Source: Agreia pratensis
GTDB lineage: Bacteria; Actinomycetota; Actinomycetes; Actinomycetales; Microbacteriaceae
Reading direction: 5' to 3'
NCBI RefSeq assembly: GCF_900177685.1
Contig: NZ_FXAY01000005.1
Span: 231,856 to 295,855 of the forward strand
DNA length: 64,000 bases
Shown here: piece by piece, positions 10,601 through 16,538 of the stretch
Layout: every line of letters starts with the position of its first letter
Numbering within the stretch: the stretch's first letter is position 1
The notes under the pieces: model-generated
Databases searched by the model: none
What the model was told of the DNA's origin: nothing
The model's input: the letters and a program-made list of their open reading frames with translations, nothing else
Program-made: the position numbers and the translations under genes

Positions 10601-11155
10601 CTCATACAGGGTGCCGACGGTCCCCGTCTGCGTGTAGCTCAGGCGCTTCCACGTGCCTTTCGCGAGATCGGAGCCCTTCGAGGTGACCTTCTCTCCGCCC
10701 CAGGCCGCGGCAGAGATACCCGAGCGGTAGGGGGTCGACGTGGTGAAGAGGTAGCCGGTGCCCGAGTTCGAGGGGCCGACCGCCAGGTTGCCGAGGTTGT
10801 AGAGAAAGTGGTTTCCCTTGAGGCTCGGATCGACCCACGCATCGAACGTCACGGTGATCGAGTCGAGTCCCGCAGTGAGGTCGTTCGGCAGCTTCACCGC
10901 GTTGCCGCTGCCGGATGCGCCGCCGCCGAAGACGAAGCCGTGACCGGCGTTCCAGCCTGCCGTGCCCTCGACGGCCGCGGTTCGCCCGTTGCCCGACGAG
11001 TCGGCCACCGAGGTGCCCGTCGTCTCGTCGAGCTTGTACCAGGCGACCAGACCGTCGTCGATCGACGCAGCCACCGCGGGTGCTGGAGGCGCGGCCAGAA
11101 GGGTACTGAAGGCGACCGCGAAGACGGTCAGCATGGCGATTCGGGATTTCAGCAT
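4661..11155 (-). CDS. giant surface-anchored GH43/LamG glycoside hydrolase (arabinofuranosidase-like)
   Basis: This 2164-aa secreted protein probably releases arabinofuranosyl or related furanose sugars from polysaccharide. In order: signal peptide (MLKSRIAMLTVFAVAF..., to about residue 30); LamG/concanavalin-type domain about 35-240; Ig-like repeats about 250-425; a first GH43 propeller about 435-745 (GLRDPFIVRSPEGDKFYM); a second LamG about 835-1058; Ig-like repeats to 1240; a GH43-like degenerate propeller about 1245-1420; and a second canonical GH43 domain about 1490-1835. That last domain has RADPDV, IWAPEL and the acid-Glu region IDEGPAVIKKNGK, resembling exo-alpha-1,5-arabinofuranosidases. 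Two OmpL47-like repeats, an Ig-like domain and a sortase-type tail (LSQTG, helix, RRRRTQ) follow. The start at Met-11155 has GGAG 8 nt upstream. It is the last gene after the sugar importer. Confidence 0.88.
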   Translation of the reverse strand: MLKSRIAMLTVFAVAFSTLLAAPPAPAVAASIDDGLVAWYKLDETTGTSVADSSGNGRTAAVEGTAGWNAGHGFVFGGGASGSGNAVKLPNDLTAGLDSITVTFDAWVDPSLKGNHFLYNLGNLAVGPSNSGTGYLFTTSTPYRSGISAAAWGGEKVTSKGSDLAKGTWKRLSYTQTGTVGTLYENGTQVMQNTGVTVTPAQIGAGKTNRNYIGRSAYADDNSFKGLIGDFRIYNRALSTSEIGELTTQSATALATSDAAWAESSLGDVSAVTGNLSLPATGPAKSTITWASSNPAVVSASGTVTRTTSTEKVDLTATITAGAATVTRTIPVTVVATASPDGDAAQSALDAIVVHGLDDVRGNLTLPASSVSGVSVSWASNDAARIATDGVVSRPAHGDPAASVTLTATATKGEATLTRTFTATVPALPAKQEYESYLFSYFTGDSVAGEKIYFGASTGNDARNWLALNGGKPAITSTKSTTGLRDPFIVRSPEGDKFYMIATDLSIGGGTSWDASQRTGSKFIEVWESTDLVNWSEQRHVQVSPDTAGNTWAPEAFYDESLGAYVVFWASKIYAADDPNHTGSAPNVMMYATTRDFQTFTEAKVWQNTGVSRIDSTVIKEGDTYHRFTKDEAQSMGCLDVFEETSTDLLAVTTKTSTTGAWALQESCIGKNAGTGAVEGPTIVKANPGDVNGEGYYLFVDEFSGRKYIPLFSKKLGADADWTIPANYTLPNPAPRHGTVLPITAEEQKRVFDAMLPAVTEVKPVSLTTQVGTEAALPKTATVVFADGSQQDLPVTWEKTPAGYADTAQTITVKGEVTSVARAVTATIKVAAAQGDLRLHYDFSKTSGTTVPDSSPYGNDGVIKGTGAKVTGPELALPGGSSSSSGAYVQLPTGLFDGRDTLTISTWLRNDRASGNYAAMFFGSASNPPAQYWLLNPKNPSGLFKSVITNGSSPGSPWGTEAGISPTNAGQGIAGPATSNAWGLYTTVIEPNRITGYFNGKKIGSVATTRTVSQFGSNLVSYIGKSSYPDDLYKGGVRDVKVWTTALDDASISAEYYAWADDATVQAALEADAAALNPGSGAITTDRDLAARGGNGSTITWASTRPDTIATDGTVTRPTVDGDVPVTLTATLTLAGKTITREFPFTVLADTPQNNLAVAANGYDLAITRVSDDIVLRTSVGEVAVSWATSDAAAIAADGSVTRAPAEKPVTLTATFTLGELTATREFAVSVLAQDAGRIGSYIVDGDTNRTDVLHLAASSSPDAAEGDYTGLNKGRGILYPTLGATKFGPPVLLRAPDGTFRLVAIENGQGSRLYVYDAADLTSFTNERLVSFVPSIVSATAVSAVYDNGIGAYRVGYTAQGGARFEVTTSDFVTFSSPAGATELTPAAPDSSGDFPSGASGASSIGVTAAEYASVQKTYGRVVNTGVQSFGDVKIGEGETPALPETATVEYSSGDTSSMPVDWNAEQLAALKTAAPGTYTVDGTVTRPSFPDPLVERRADPDVTLGDDGKYYFTGSYPMTRADDPNGYDRIVLRSADTIQGLKNAPESTIWHENTDPALNRYIWAPELEKIGDDWYILFTAGRTSGFDIRPAMLKFTGDEFGGDAALDPANWTSLGYVKAAAGDGSAFTSFSLDMTHFEEAGKHYVVWAEKPAIGSTLRMAEIDPANPNQLISQSILLSAPTLAWEKNNGDSIDEGPAVIKKNGKIVIAFSAATVDDKYCVGVLTADAAADLMNPASWAKNPYPLLTTDDVPGQVGPGHNSFTVDEFGNPVIVYHSRTVNDSSNPGEATDAGLFDPRRHARAALVHWTATGLPVFAMAADEELAPENAAVKIRVVVGDDVDPEAPSVIATTAPGSPDGSAGWYRTAPVVSLTLGSDAPADLQYRIDGGEWTAYTAPVSLPEDGTRTLEYRASVGGSPVESSVGSLSLPVDRTAPGVSALASPSTAVGTVEQPVVVTLSASDATSGVAALEYRRNAGEWAAYGEPLSFDTVGSTLLEYRSVDVAGNTSAPGSLSVVVSGPDTPDASIALSASGVVAGDTVTVTGRGFGEGERVELTLFSDPVFLGAADADSDGRFTATVRIPLTTPAGEHTVRAAGSTSGALAEAKLTVQAVPAAPVTPAAPAAGDGGGLLSQTGSGALFAGIGALVLLIAGAAVFVLRRRRTQ

Positions 11156-11198
11156 GAACTCACTCCGTTGTGGGTTTTCTCGGCAGAACACTTTTTTC

Positions 11199-11300
11199 GT
11201 TGATCGAGTAGCCCGCGAGGAACGAGCGGGCGTATCGAGATCACCGCGAGGGTGATCTCGATACGCGCTGCTCCTTCGTCGCGAGCGCTACTCGATCAGC
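11199..11300. repeat. paired inverted copies of a GATCGAGTA...TATCGAGATC repeat (102-bp hairpin)
   Basis: Outer arms are TGATCGAGTAGC (11201-11212) and GCTACTCGATCA (11287-11298). Inner arms are CGTATCGAGATCACC (11231-11245) and GGTGATCTCGATACG (11251-11265) around a 5-nt loop. The middle holds the core GCGAGGAACGAGC. A single copy occurs at 36649-36688, and a G-variant ends the tandem array near 63.8 kb, so this is a dispersed palindromic repeat. It sits between the importer permease and the GH43 gene and could damp read-through or protect RNA ends. Confidence 0.75.
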
Positions 11301-11313
11301 GCAGGAGTGCGGA

Positions 11314-12354
11314 TCAGGTCTTGCGTTTACGTGAGACGACGAGCCTCTGCAGCAGCACGAAGACGAGCAGGATCGCGCCGGTGATGATGGTGGTCGCCTC
11401 AGGCGGGATACTGCCGTCGCGAGTGATGAGCACGTTCATCAGGCCCAGAACGAGTGCGCCGATGACCGAGCCGAGCACAAAGCCGGCGCCACCGGTGAGC
11501 AGGGTTCCTCCGATGATGACGGCGGCGATCGCGTCGAGCTCCCAGCCCACGCCCGTGATGTTCTGCGCGATTCCGAGCTTCGACGTGTAGACCACGGCAG
11601 CGAGGCCGGCGAGCGTTCCGCTGATGATGTAGATCGCGAGCTTGGTGCGCACGACGGGCAGACCCATCAGCGTCGCCGACTGCTCGGATCCGCCGATCGC
11701 GTAGACCGTGCGTCCGAAGCGCGTCTTGTGCAGCACATAGAAGGCGATGATCACGACGACCGCTGCGATGATCACGTTCGGGGTGGTGACGAGGTCGTTG
11801 ATCTTCGGGCCGTCGATCACCTTGATCTCGGTCGACAGAGTGCGGATGGGCGACTCGTCGGCCAGGCGCTCGGGCGTGGTCGAGAGCATGGATGCGAGAC
11901 CACGGGCCAGAAACATCATCGCGAGCGTCGCGATGAACGGTTGCACATTGAAGTACTGGATCAGGATTCCCGACGCCGCGCCGAAGGCCGAGCCGATGAG
12001 GATCATCAGAACGATGACCACGAACGGATTCCAGCCCGAATTGGCGAGCATCACTCCCACGAGACTGCTGATGGCGATGATGGCACCGACAGAGAGGTCT
12101 ACTCCACCGGTGAGGATCACGAAGGTGAGTCCGACCGCCAGGATGATCAGGTAGGCGTTGTTGATGAAGAGGTTCGACAGCGTCGAGAACTGCAGGATGC
12201 GGCCGTAGGCGATCTCGCCGTAGATGATCATGCCCACGAAGATCACGATGGCGGCCAGGGTCGGCAGCGTCTCGAGGTTGGGCTTGAGGCGATTCACGAG
12301 CGACGGGGTGTGCGGGCTCTGGGGCGCGCTCGGGCGTTCGATGACGGAGGTCAT
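11314..12354 (-). CDS. yjfF: sugar ABC importer permease (YjfF-type)
   Basis: This 346-aa membrane permease has about 9-10 hydrophobic helices and belongs to the ribose/galactofuranose BPD_transp_2 family. It contains GLTFVILTGGVDLSVGAIIA, the conserved family segment, and AIAAVIIGGTLLTGGAG near the ATPase-coupling region. The ATG at 12354 overlaps the stop of the upstream permease (ATGA), so the two are translationally coupled. With the other permease it should form the heterodimeric channel of a pentose/furanose importer. YjfF is the second permease of the E. coli galactofuranose system; the sugar here is inferred, and arabinofuranose or galactofuranose both fit. Confidence 0.88.
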   Translation of the reverse strand: MTSVIERPSAPQSPHTPSLVNRLKPNLETLPTLAAIVIFVGMIIYGEIAYGRILQFSTLSNLFINNAYLIILAVGLTFVILTGGVDLSVGAIIAISSLVGVMLANSGWNPFVVIVLMILIGSAFGAASGILIQYFNVQPFIATLAMMFLARGLASMLSTTPERLADESPIRTLSTEIKVIDGPKINDLVTTPNVIIAAVVVIIAFYVLHKTRFGRTVYAIGGSEQSATLMGLPVVRTKLAIYIISGTLAGLAAVVYTSKLGIAQNITGVGWELDAIAAVIIGGTLLTGGAGFVLGSVIGALVLGLMNVLITRDGSIPPEATTIITGAILLVFVLLQRLVVSRKRKT

Positions 12355-13418
12355 GCCGACACCGCCTCCTTTCGTGGCGTGCTGGTTCTGGCACGACGCT
12401 GGCTGAAGAGTGCGCGTACACGCTGCGATTGCAGGAGGCAGATCGCCACGATGACGATGGCCTTGAACGCGGGGGTCGCCGACGACGGGATGGCGAGGAA
12501 CACGATGGTCTTGTCGAGCGTGGCGATCAGTAGAGCGCCGATCACGCTGCCGGTGAGCGAGAACTTGCCGCCGGCCAGCGAGGTGCCGCCGATGACCACG
12601 GCGAGGATCGCATCCATCTCGGAAGAGAAGCCGGTCTTGGCCACCTCGACGGTCATCACGCTGGCGGTGCTGAAGATTCCTGCCACTCCGGCCAGAACGG
12701 CGCTCAGGATGTAGACGAAGATCAGCAGGCCGACAGGTCGGATGCCCGCCATGCGTGCGGCCTTGGGATTGATGCCGATCGATTCGATCATCAGGCCGAG
12801 TGCACTGCGGCGCACCAGCAGCGCGACGAGCGCCACGATCACCGCTCCGATCACGAAGACGACGGGAAAGCCGAGGACGGTGCCGTTGGCGATCCAACGG
12901 AAGAACTCGTTGCTGGCCGAGGTGTTCTGGCCGGAGGTGATGACCTTGGCGAGTCCTCTACCGGCCAGCATCATGATCAGCGTGGTGATGAACGGCTGGA
13001 GCCCCACGATCGAGACGAGCACACCGTTGATCAGGCCGAGGAAGGCGCTGATGCCGAGGGCGAGCGCGATGGCCATAAGAGCGGAGCCGAGCGATCCGTC
13101 GCCGGCATCGTGCATGAACTCCATCGACACCGCTCCGGAGACGGCCATGACCGAACCGACCGACAGGTCGATGCCCCGTGTAGCGATGACCAGGGTCATG
13201 CCCACGGCGATCATCATGATCGGCGCGCTGGCGCGAAGGATGTCGATGAGGTTTCCCGAGAGATCGCCGGTGACGGCGTTGACCGAGATGCCGAGATACG
13301 ACGGGTCTTTGATGAGGTTGATGATCAGCAGCAGCACGAGAGCCGCGATAGCCCAGATGTAGGGCTGCTTGACGCTGGTCTTCACGAAGGACGCTGCGCC
13401 CGATGGGGGGTTCGACAT
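12351..13418 (-). CDS. ytfT: sugar ABC importer permease (YtfT-type)
   Basis: This 355-aa permease of the BPD_transp_2 family has about ten membrane segments. The N-terminus MSNPPSGAASFVKTSVKQP precedes the first helix. The conserved VGMTLVIATRGIDLSVGSVM and DAILAVVIGGTSLAGGKFS segments mark the family. The ATG at 13418 overlaps the TGA of the ATPase gene by one base (TGATG). Its own stop overlaps the next permease by 4 nt. All three downstream importer genes are therefore coupled. It pairs with the permease at 11314-12354. Confidence 0.88.
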   Translation of the reverse strand: MSNPPSGAASFVKTSVKQPYIWAIAALVLLLIINLIKDPSYLGISVNAVTGDLSGNLIDILRASAPIMMIAVGMTLVIATRGIDLSVGSVMAVSGAVSMEFMHDAGDGSLGSALMAIALALGISAFLGLINGVLVSIVGLQPFITTLIMMLAGRGLAKVITSGQNTSASNEFFRWIANGTVLGFPVVFVIGAVIVALVALLVRRSALGLMIESIGINPKAARMAGIRPVGLLIFVYILSAVLAGVAGIFSTASVMTVEVAKTGFSSEMDAILAVVIGGTSLAGGKFSLTGSVIGALLIATLDKTIVFLAIPSSATPAFKAIVIVAICLLQSQRVRALFSQRRARTSTPRKEAVSA

Positions 13419-15055
13419 CAGTTGACGCTCCCCTCGGAGGCGAGAGCAGCAGGCTCCGGCTCGAATGCCTCGACGCCCTGCGCCTCGGCTCCGTCCGATG
13501 CGATCAAGTCGACGATCGTGTCGGCGGTGATGTCTGGCCCGTTGATGATCTCTCCGATCTTGCGGTGGTCTTTCAAGACCACGATTCTTTCGCTGAGGCG
13601 CACGACCTCTTCGAGCTCCGACGAGATGAAGACCACCGACATTCCCTCTTCGGCCAGGGTCGCGATCGCTTCCTGGATCTCTGCCTTGGCGCCGATATCG
13701 ATGCCGCGAGTGGGCTCGTCGAGAATCAGCAGCTGGGGCTTCGTTGCGAGCCAACGGCCGAGCAGAACCTTCTGCTGGTTGCCGCCGGACAGGTTCTTGA
13801 TGGGACGCTCCGGGTCGCTCGGTCGCACGTTGAGCTCGACGAGGTACTTGTCGCACAGCTCCTTCTGCTCGCGCTTCGAGAGCGGGCGGGCCCACCCGCG
13901 TCGGGCCTGTACGGCAAGAATGAGATTCTCGCGCACGGTGAGGTCGCCGACGATTCCCTCGTCGCGGCGGTTCTCGGTCGAGAACGCGATCTTGGTGGCG
14001 AGTCCGGCCACGGGGCTGTGCACCTCGGTGCTCTTGCCTCCGATGGTCACCGCTCCCGAGTCGGGGCGGTCGGCGCCGTACATCAGGCGGCCGAGTTCGG
14101 TGCGGCCGGAGCCGAGAAGCCCGGCGAGGCCCACCACCTCGCCCGGGTAGACGGCGATGTCGACGGGCTCGATCGAGCCCTTTCGGCCGAGATCTGTGGC
14201 GCTGTAGAAGGGCTGCTCGCCGCTTTCCCGCGCATCCCGTCGTCTATTCGAGCCGAGCGATGCGAGAGTCTCGAAGTCCTTGCCGATCATGAGCGAGATC
14301 AGCTGGCTGCGGCCCAGGTCGCGGGTGAGGTGCTCCCCCACGAACTCGCCGTTGCGCAGCACCGTGAGGCGATCACTGATCGCATAGACCTGGTCGAGAA
14401 AGTGCGAGACGAAGAGAATGGCGACGCCCTGATCGCGCAGGCGACGCATGACCGTGAAGAGACCCTCGACCTCGTTGGCGTCGAGGCTCGAGGTGGGCTC
14501 ATCGAGAATGAGCACCTTCGATTTGGCCACCATCGCACGGCTGATGGCGACGAGCTGCTGCAGGGCGAGCGAGATGCTCGACAGGGGCTGACGGGGGTCG
14601 AGGTCTCCGAGGCCGAGACCGACGAGGGCCTCGTGGGCGGCCTGGTGGGTCTTCTTCCAGTTGATGCCGAAGGCGCCGCGGATCTCGTTTCCGAGCATCA
14701 CGTTCTCGCCCACGGTGAGGTTGTCGCAGAGGTTGACCTCTTGATAGACGGTCGAGATGCCGGCGCTCTGGGCGTCGGCCGTTCCCGAGAACTGCCGAGG
14801 GCCGCCAGAAACCAGGATGCTGCCGGAGTCGATCTTGTAGACACCGGTGAGTGCCTTGATGAGGGTGGACTTGCCCGCACCGTTCTCACCCATCAGGGTG
14901 TGCACCTCACCCGGGTACAGCCGCAGCTGCACGTTCTGGAGGGCTTTGACGCCAGGGAACTCGATCGAGATATCGGTCATCTCGACGATCGGCTCTGTCG
15001 CTGCCATGTCTGCCTGCTCGTTCTGCCGTCTGCCGGCCTCGTCTTTGAGTCGCAT
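13418..15055 (-). CDS. ytfR: sugar ABC importer ATPase with two nucleotide-binding domains (YtfR-type)
   Basis: This 545-aa ATPase energises the importer. It carries two ABC cassettes in tandem, as in RbsA/MglA/YtfR proteins. The first has Walker A GENGAGKST, a weakly matching signature helix and Walker B LILDEPTSSLD. The second has the usual degenerate P-loop GLLGSGRTELGR, the signature LSGGNQQKV and LLILDEPTRGID. The start chosen, Met-15055, has GGGAGA 7 nt upstream. Met-15007 is a possible later start closer to where homologues begin. A strong stem-loop separates it from the binding-protein gene upstream. A full paralogue is encoded divergently at 16539. Confidence 0.88.
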   Translation of the reverse strand: MRLKDEAGRRQNEQADMAATEPIVEMTDISIEFPGVKALQNVQLRLYPGEVHTLMGENGAGKSTLIKALTGVYKIDSGSILVSGGPRQFSGTADAQSAGISTVYQEVNLCDNLTVGENVMLGNEIRGAFGINWKKTHQAAHEALVGLGLGDLDPRQPLSSISLALQQLVAISRAMVAKSKVLILDEPTSSLDANEVEGLFTVMRRLRDQGVAILFVSHFLDQVYAISDRLTVLRNGEFVGEHLTRDLGRSQLISLMIGKDFETLASLGSNRRRDARESGEQPFYSATDLGRKGSIEPVDIAVYPGEVVGLAGLLGSGRTELGRLMYGADRPDSGAVTIGGKSTEVHSPVAGLATKIAFSTENRRDEGIVGDLTVRENLILAVQARRGWARPLSKREQKELCDKYLVELNVRPSDPERPIKNLSGGNQQKVLLGRWLATKPQLLILDEPTRGIDIGAKAEIQEAIATLAEEGMSVVFISSELEEVVRLSERIVVLKDHRKIGEIINGPDITADTIVDLIASDGAEAQGVEAFEPEPAALASEGSVN

Positions 15056-15076
15056 GGAGTCTCCCACGCGGGAGCC

Positions 15077-15116
15077 CATTCGGTTCCCCGAGCCGTGTGG
15101 CTCGGGGAACCGAATG
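15077..15116 (-). other. perfect 18-bp intergenic stem-loop between binding protein and ATPase genes
   Basis: The arms CATTCGGTTCCCCGAGCC (15077-15094) and its exact complement (15099-15116) enclose a GTGT loop. It lies 12 nt after the binding-protein stop and 22 nt before the ATPase start. Such elements commonly stabilise the upstream mRNA and limit read-through, giving more binding protein than membrane complex. That role is inferred. Confidence 0.75.
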
Positions 15117-15127
15117 AGCGGGGTGAA

Positions 15128-16123
15128 TCAGTACTTGCGGTCGGGCAGCGCCGTCGTGGCGGCCTCGGGCGAGTCGAAGGTCACGCTCGGAACGACGATG
15201 TCGGACTCGACCTTGTCGCCGGCGATGGCCTTGTTGACCACGTCGATAGCGGTGTCACCGAACAGCGGGTTGTACTCGGCGACGAAGCTGAGGCGACCTG
15301 CCGCGAGTGCCTCGAGAGCGGCCTTGGTGCCGTCGATCGTGATGATCTTGACGTCGGTGCCAGGCTTCAGACCGGCCTCTTCGACGGCGAGCGCCGCGCC
15401 GAGACCCATCTCGTCGTTCTGTGCGAACACGAGCTGGACGTTGTTGTTGTTGGCCTTGAGGATCGTCTCGAAGACGCTCTTCGCCTCTTCGGTCGACCAG
15501 TTGGCCGACTGGCTCTCGAGCTTGGTGAGCTTGGAGTCGATCTTCTCGTCCCAACCCTTGTTGCGGTCGTTCACGACCGACAGTCCGGGAGGTCCTTCGA
15601 GCACGACGTAGTTGCCGCCGTCGGGGAACTGCTCGTTCGCCCACTCAGCGGCAGATGCGCTGATGCCGACGTTGTCGGGCGCGATGTGGCTCGTGTAGAG
15701 CTTGGTGTCGTTCGGCTCGATGCCGCGGTCGAGCAGCACGACGGGGATCTCGGCCTCCTTGGCCCGCTCGAGGATGCTCTCCCAGCCGGTGGCCTCCGTG
15801 GCCGACAGCAGGATCGCGTCGACGTCTTCATCGATGAACGAGGTGAACGCCGTGATCTGCGAGTTCTGGTCGCCGTTGGTGGCCGGAGCGTACTTCAGCT
15901 CGAATCCGTTCTCCTCCGAGAACGAGTCCTGGATGTTCTTCTCGTTCGCCGTACGCCATCCGCCCTCGGGGCCGACCGCGACGAACCCGATGGTGGTCAG
16001 GTCTTTGCCGTCGCCCGCTTTGTCGTCGCCGCCGCCGCTTGCCGAGCAGGCGCTCAGGCTGAGGGCGACTGCCCCCACCAGAGCGAGGCCTGCGATGGAC
16101 CTGAATCGAGGTGCCTTGAACAT
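15128..16123 (-). CDS. ytfQ: furanose-sugar-binding lipoprotein of the ABC importer (YtfQ-type)
   Basis: This 331-aa periplasmic-binding-protein-like lipoprotein captures the sugar outside the membrane. It has a basic N-terminus and hydrophobic helix, then the lipobox LSAC at about residues 23-26. Mature-domain motifs GGWRTANEK, ATGWESILERAKEAEIPVVLLDRGI and ITIDGTKAALEALAAG closely follow YtfQ, the galactofuranose-binding protein of E. coli. The start at 16123 is fixed by AAGGAGGAG 5 nt upstream. An in-frame extension to 16219 would run through the operator and is rejected. It is the first gene of the importer operon. Confidence 0.9.
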   Translation of the reverse strand: MFKAPRFRSIAGLALVGAVALSLSACSASGGGDDKAGDGKDLTTIGFVAVGPEGGWRTANEKNIQDSFSEENGFELKYAPATNGDQNSQITAFTSFIDEDVDAILLSATEATGWESILERAKEAEIPVVLLDRGIEPNDTKLYTSHIAPDNVGISASAAEWANEQFPDGGNYVVLEGPPGLSVVNDRNKGWDEKIDSKLTKLESQSANWSTEEAKSVFETILKANNNNVQLVFAQNDEMGLGAALAVEEAGLKPGTDVKIITIDGTKAALEALAAGRLSFVAEYNPLFGDTAIDVVNKAIAGDKVESDIVVPSVTFDSPEAATTALPDRKY

Positions 16124-16204
16124 TGATCTCCTCCTTGAGACCCGTCGGCTAGGAAGATGCCGACGGAGTGAATGTGAACCGTGATTGATGCAATGGGCTG
16201 AGGT

Positions 16205-16218
16205 TGTGAGGGCTAACA
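16205..16218. promoter_or_regulatory. LacI-type operator 1 (TGTGAGGGCTAACA)
   Basis: A 14-bp near-palindrome matching TGTKAGSSCTMACA, 82 bp upstream of the binding-protein start. It is the first of three such sites in the divergent region, and it probably binds the LacI-family protein encoded at 18156-19172. Confidence 0.65.
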
Positions 16219-16293
16219 ATTCGCTGGCCGGGCGGCTCTACTTCGGGAGCGTGTCATCTCGTCCCTGAGATCCTTCGGCGTTTTGTGAAAAGT

Positions 16294-16307
16294 TGTTAGC
16301 GCTCACA
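16294..16307. promoter_or_regulatory. LacI-type operator 2 (TGTTAGCGCTCACA)
   Basis: The best-centred of the three sites, with the AGCGCT core typical of LacI/GalR operators. On the minus strand it includes TAACAA, a possible -10 for the importer operon, so a bound repressor would block polymerase. Confidence 0.7.
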
Positions 16308-16434
16308 GTTTGCTTAGGCGAGACGATATCCGCGTGCCGATCCCCCTGTCAAGCGAGTATCAGCACGGCGTCGATAACGAATCGGCAACGGAGGTTTCGG
16401 CGCGGAACCGCCGGCGAGGTTCGCCGGCCTCGAC

Positions 16435-16463
16435 TTGTGCATGCCAAATGTGAGCCCTAACAT
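16435..16463 (+). promoter_or_regulatory. promoter of the second sugar ATPase overlapped by operator 3
   Basis: TTGTGC (16435-16440), a 17-nt spacer and TAACAT (16458-16463). Operator 3, TGTGAGCCCTAACA (16449-16462), covers the spacer end and the -10 box, the classic arrangement for repression by steric block. Confidence 0.7.
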
Positions 16464-16538
16464 TCCCACTGGGAGCACGCGTCCTCGCGTGCACGAACGA
16501 GGAGGTTCCCCTGTGACGACTCCTCGCTGGAGGCGAAC

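Noticed and set aside
8945..11203. 752-aa plus-strand frame opposite the GH43 protein
   Set aside because: Mirror of the coding strand; Arg/Val/Gly-rich with no recognisable domain.
13403..16126. 907-aa plus-strand frame opposite the importer genes
   Set aside because: Low-complexity antisense translation; the minus strand carries motifs of binding protein and ATPase.
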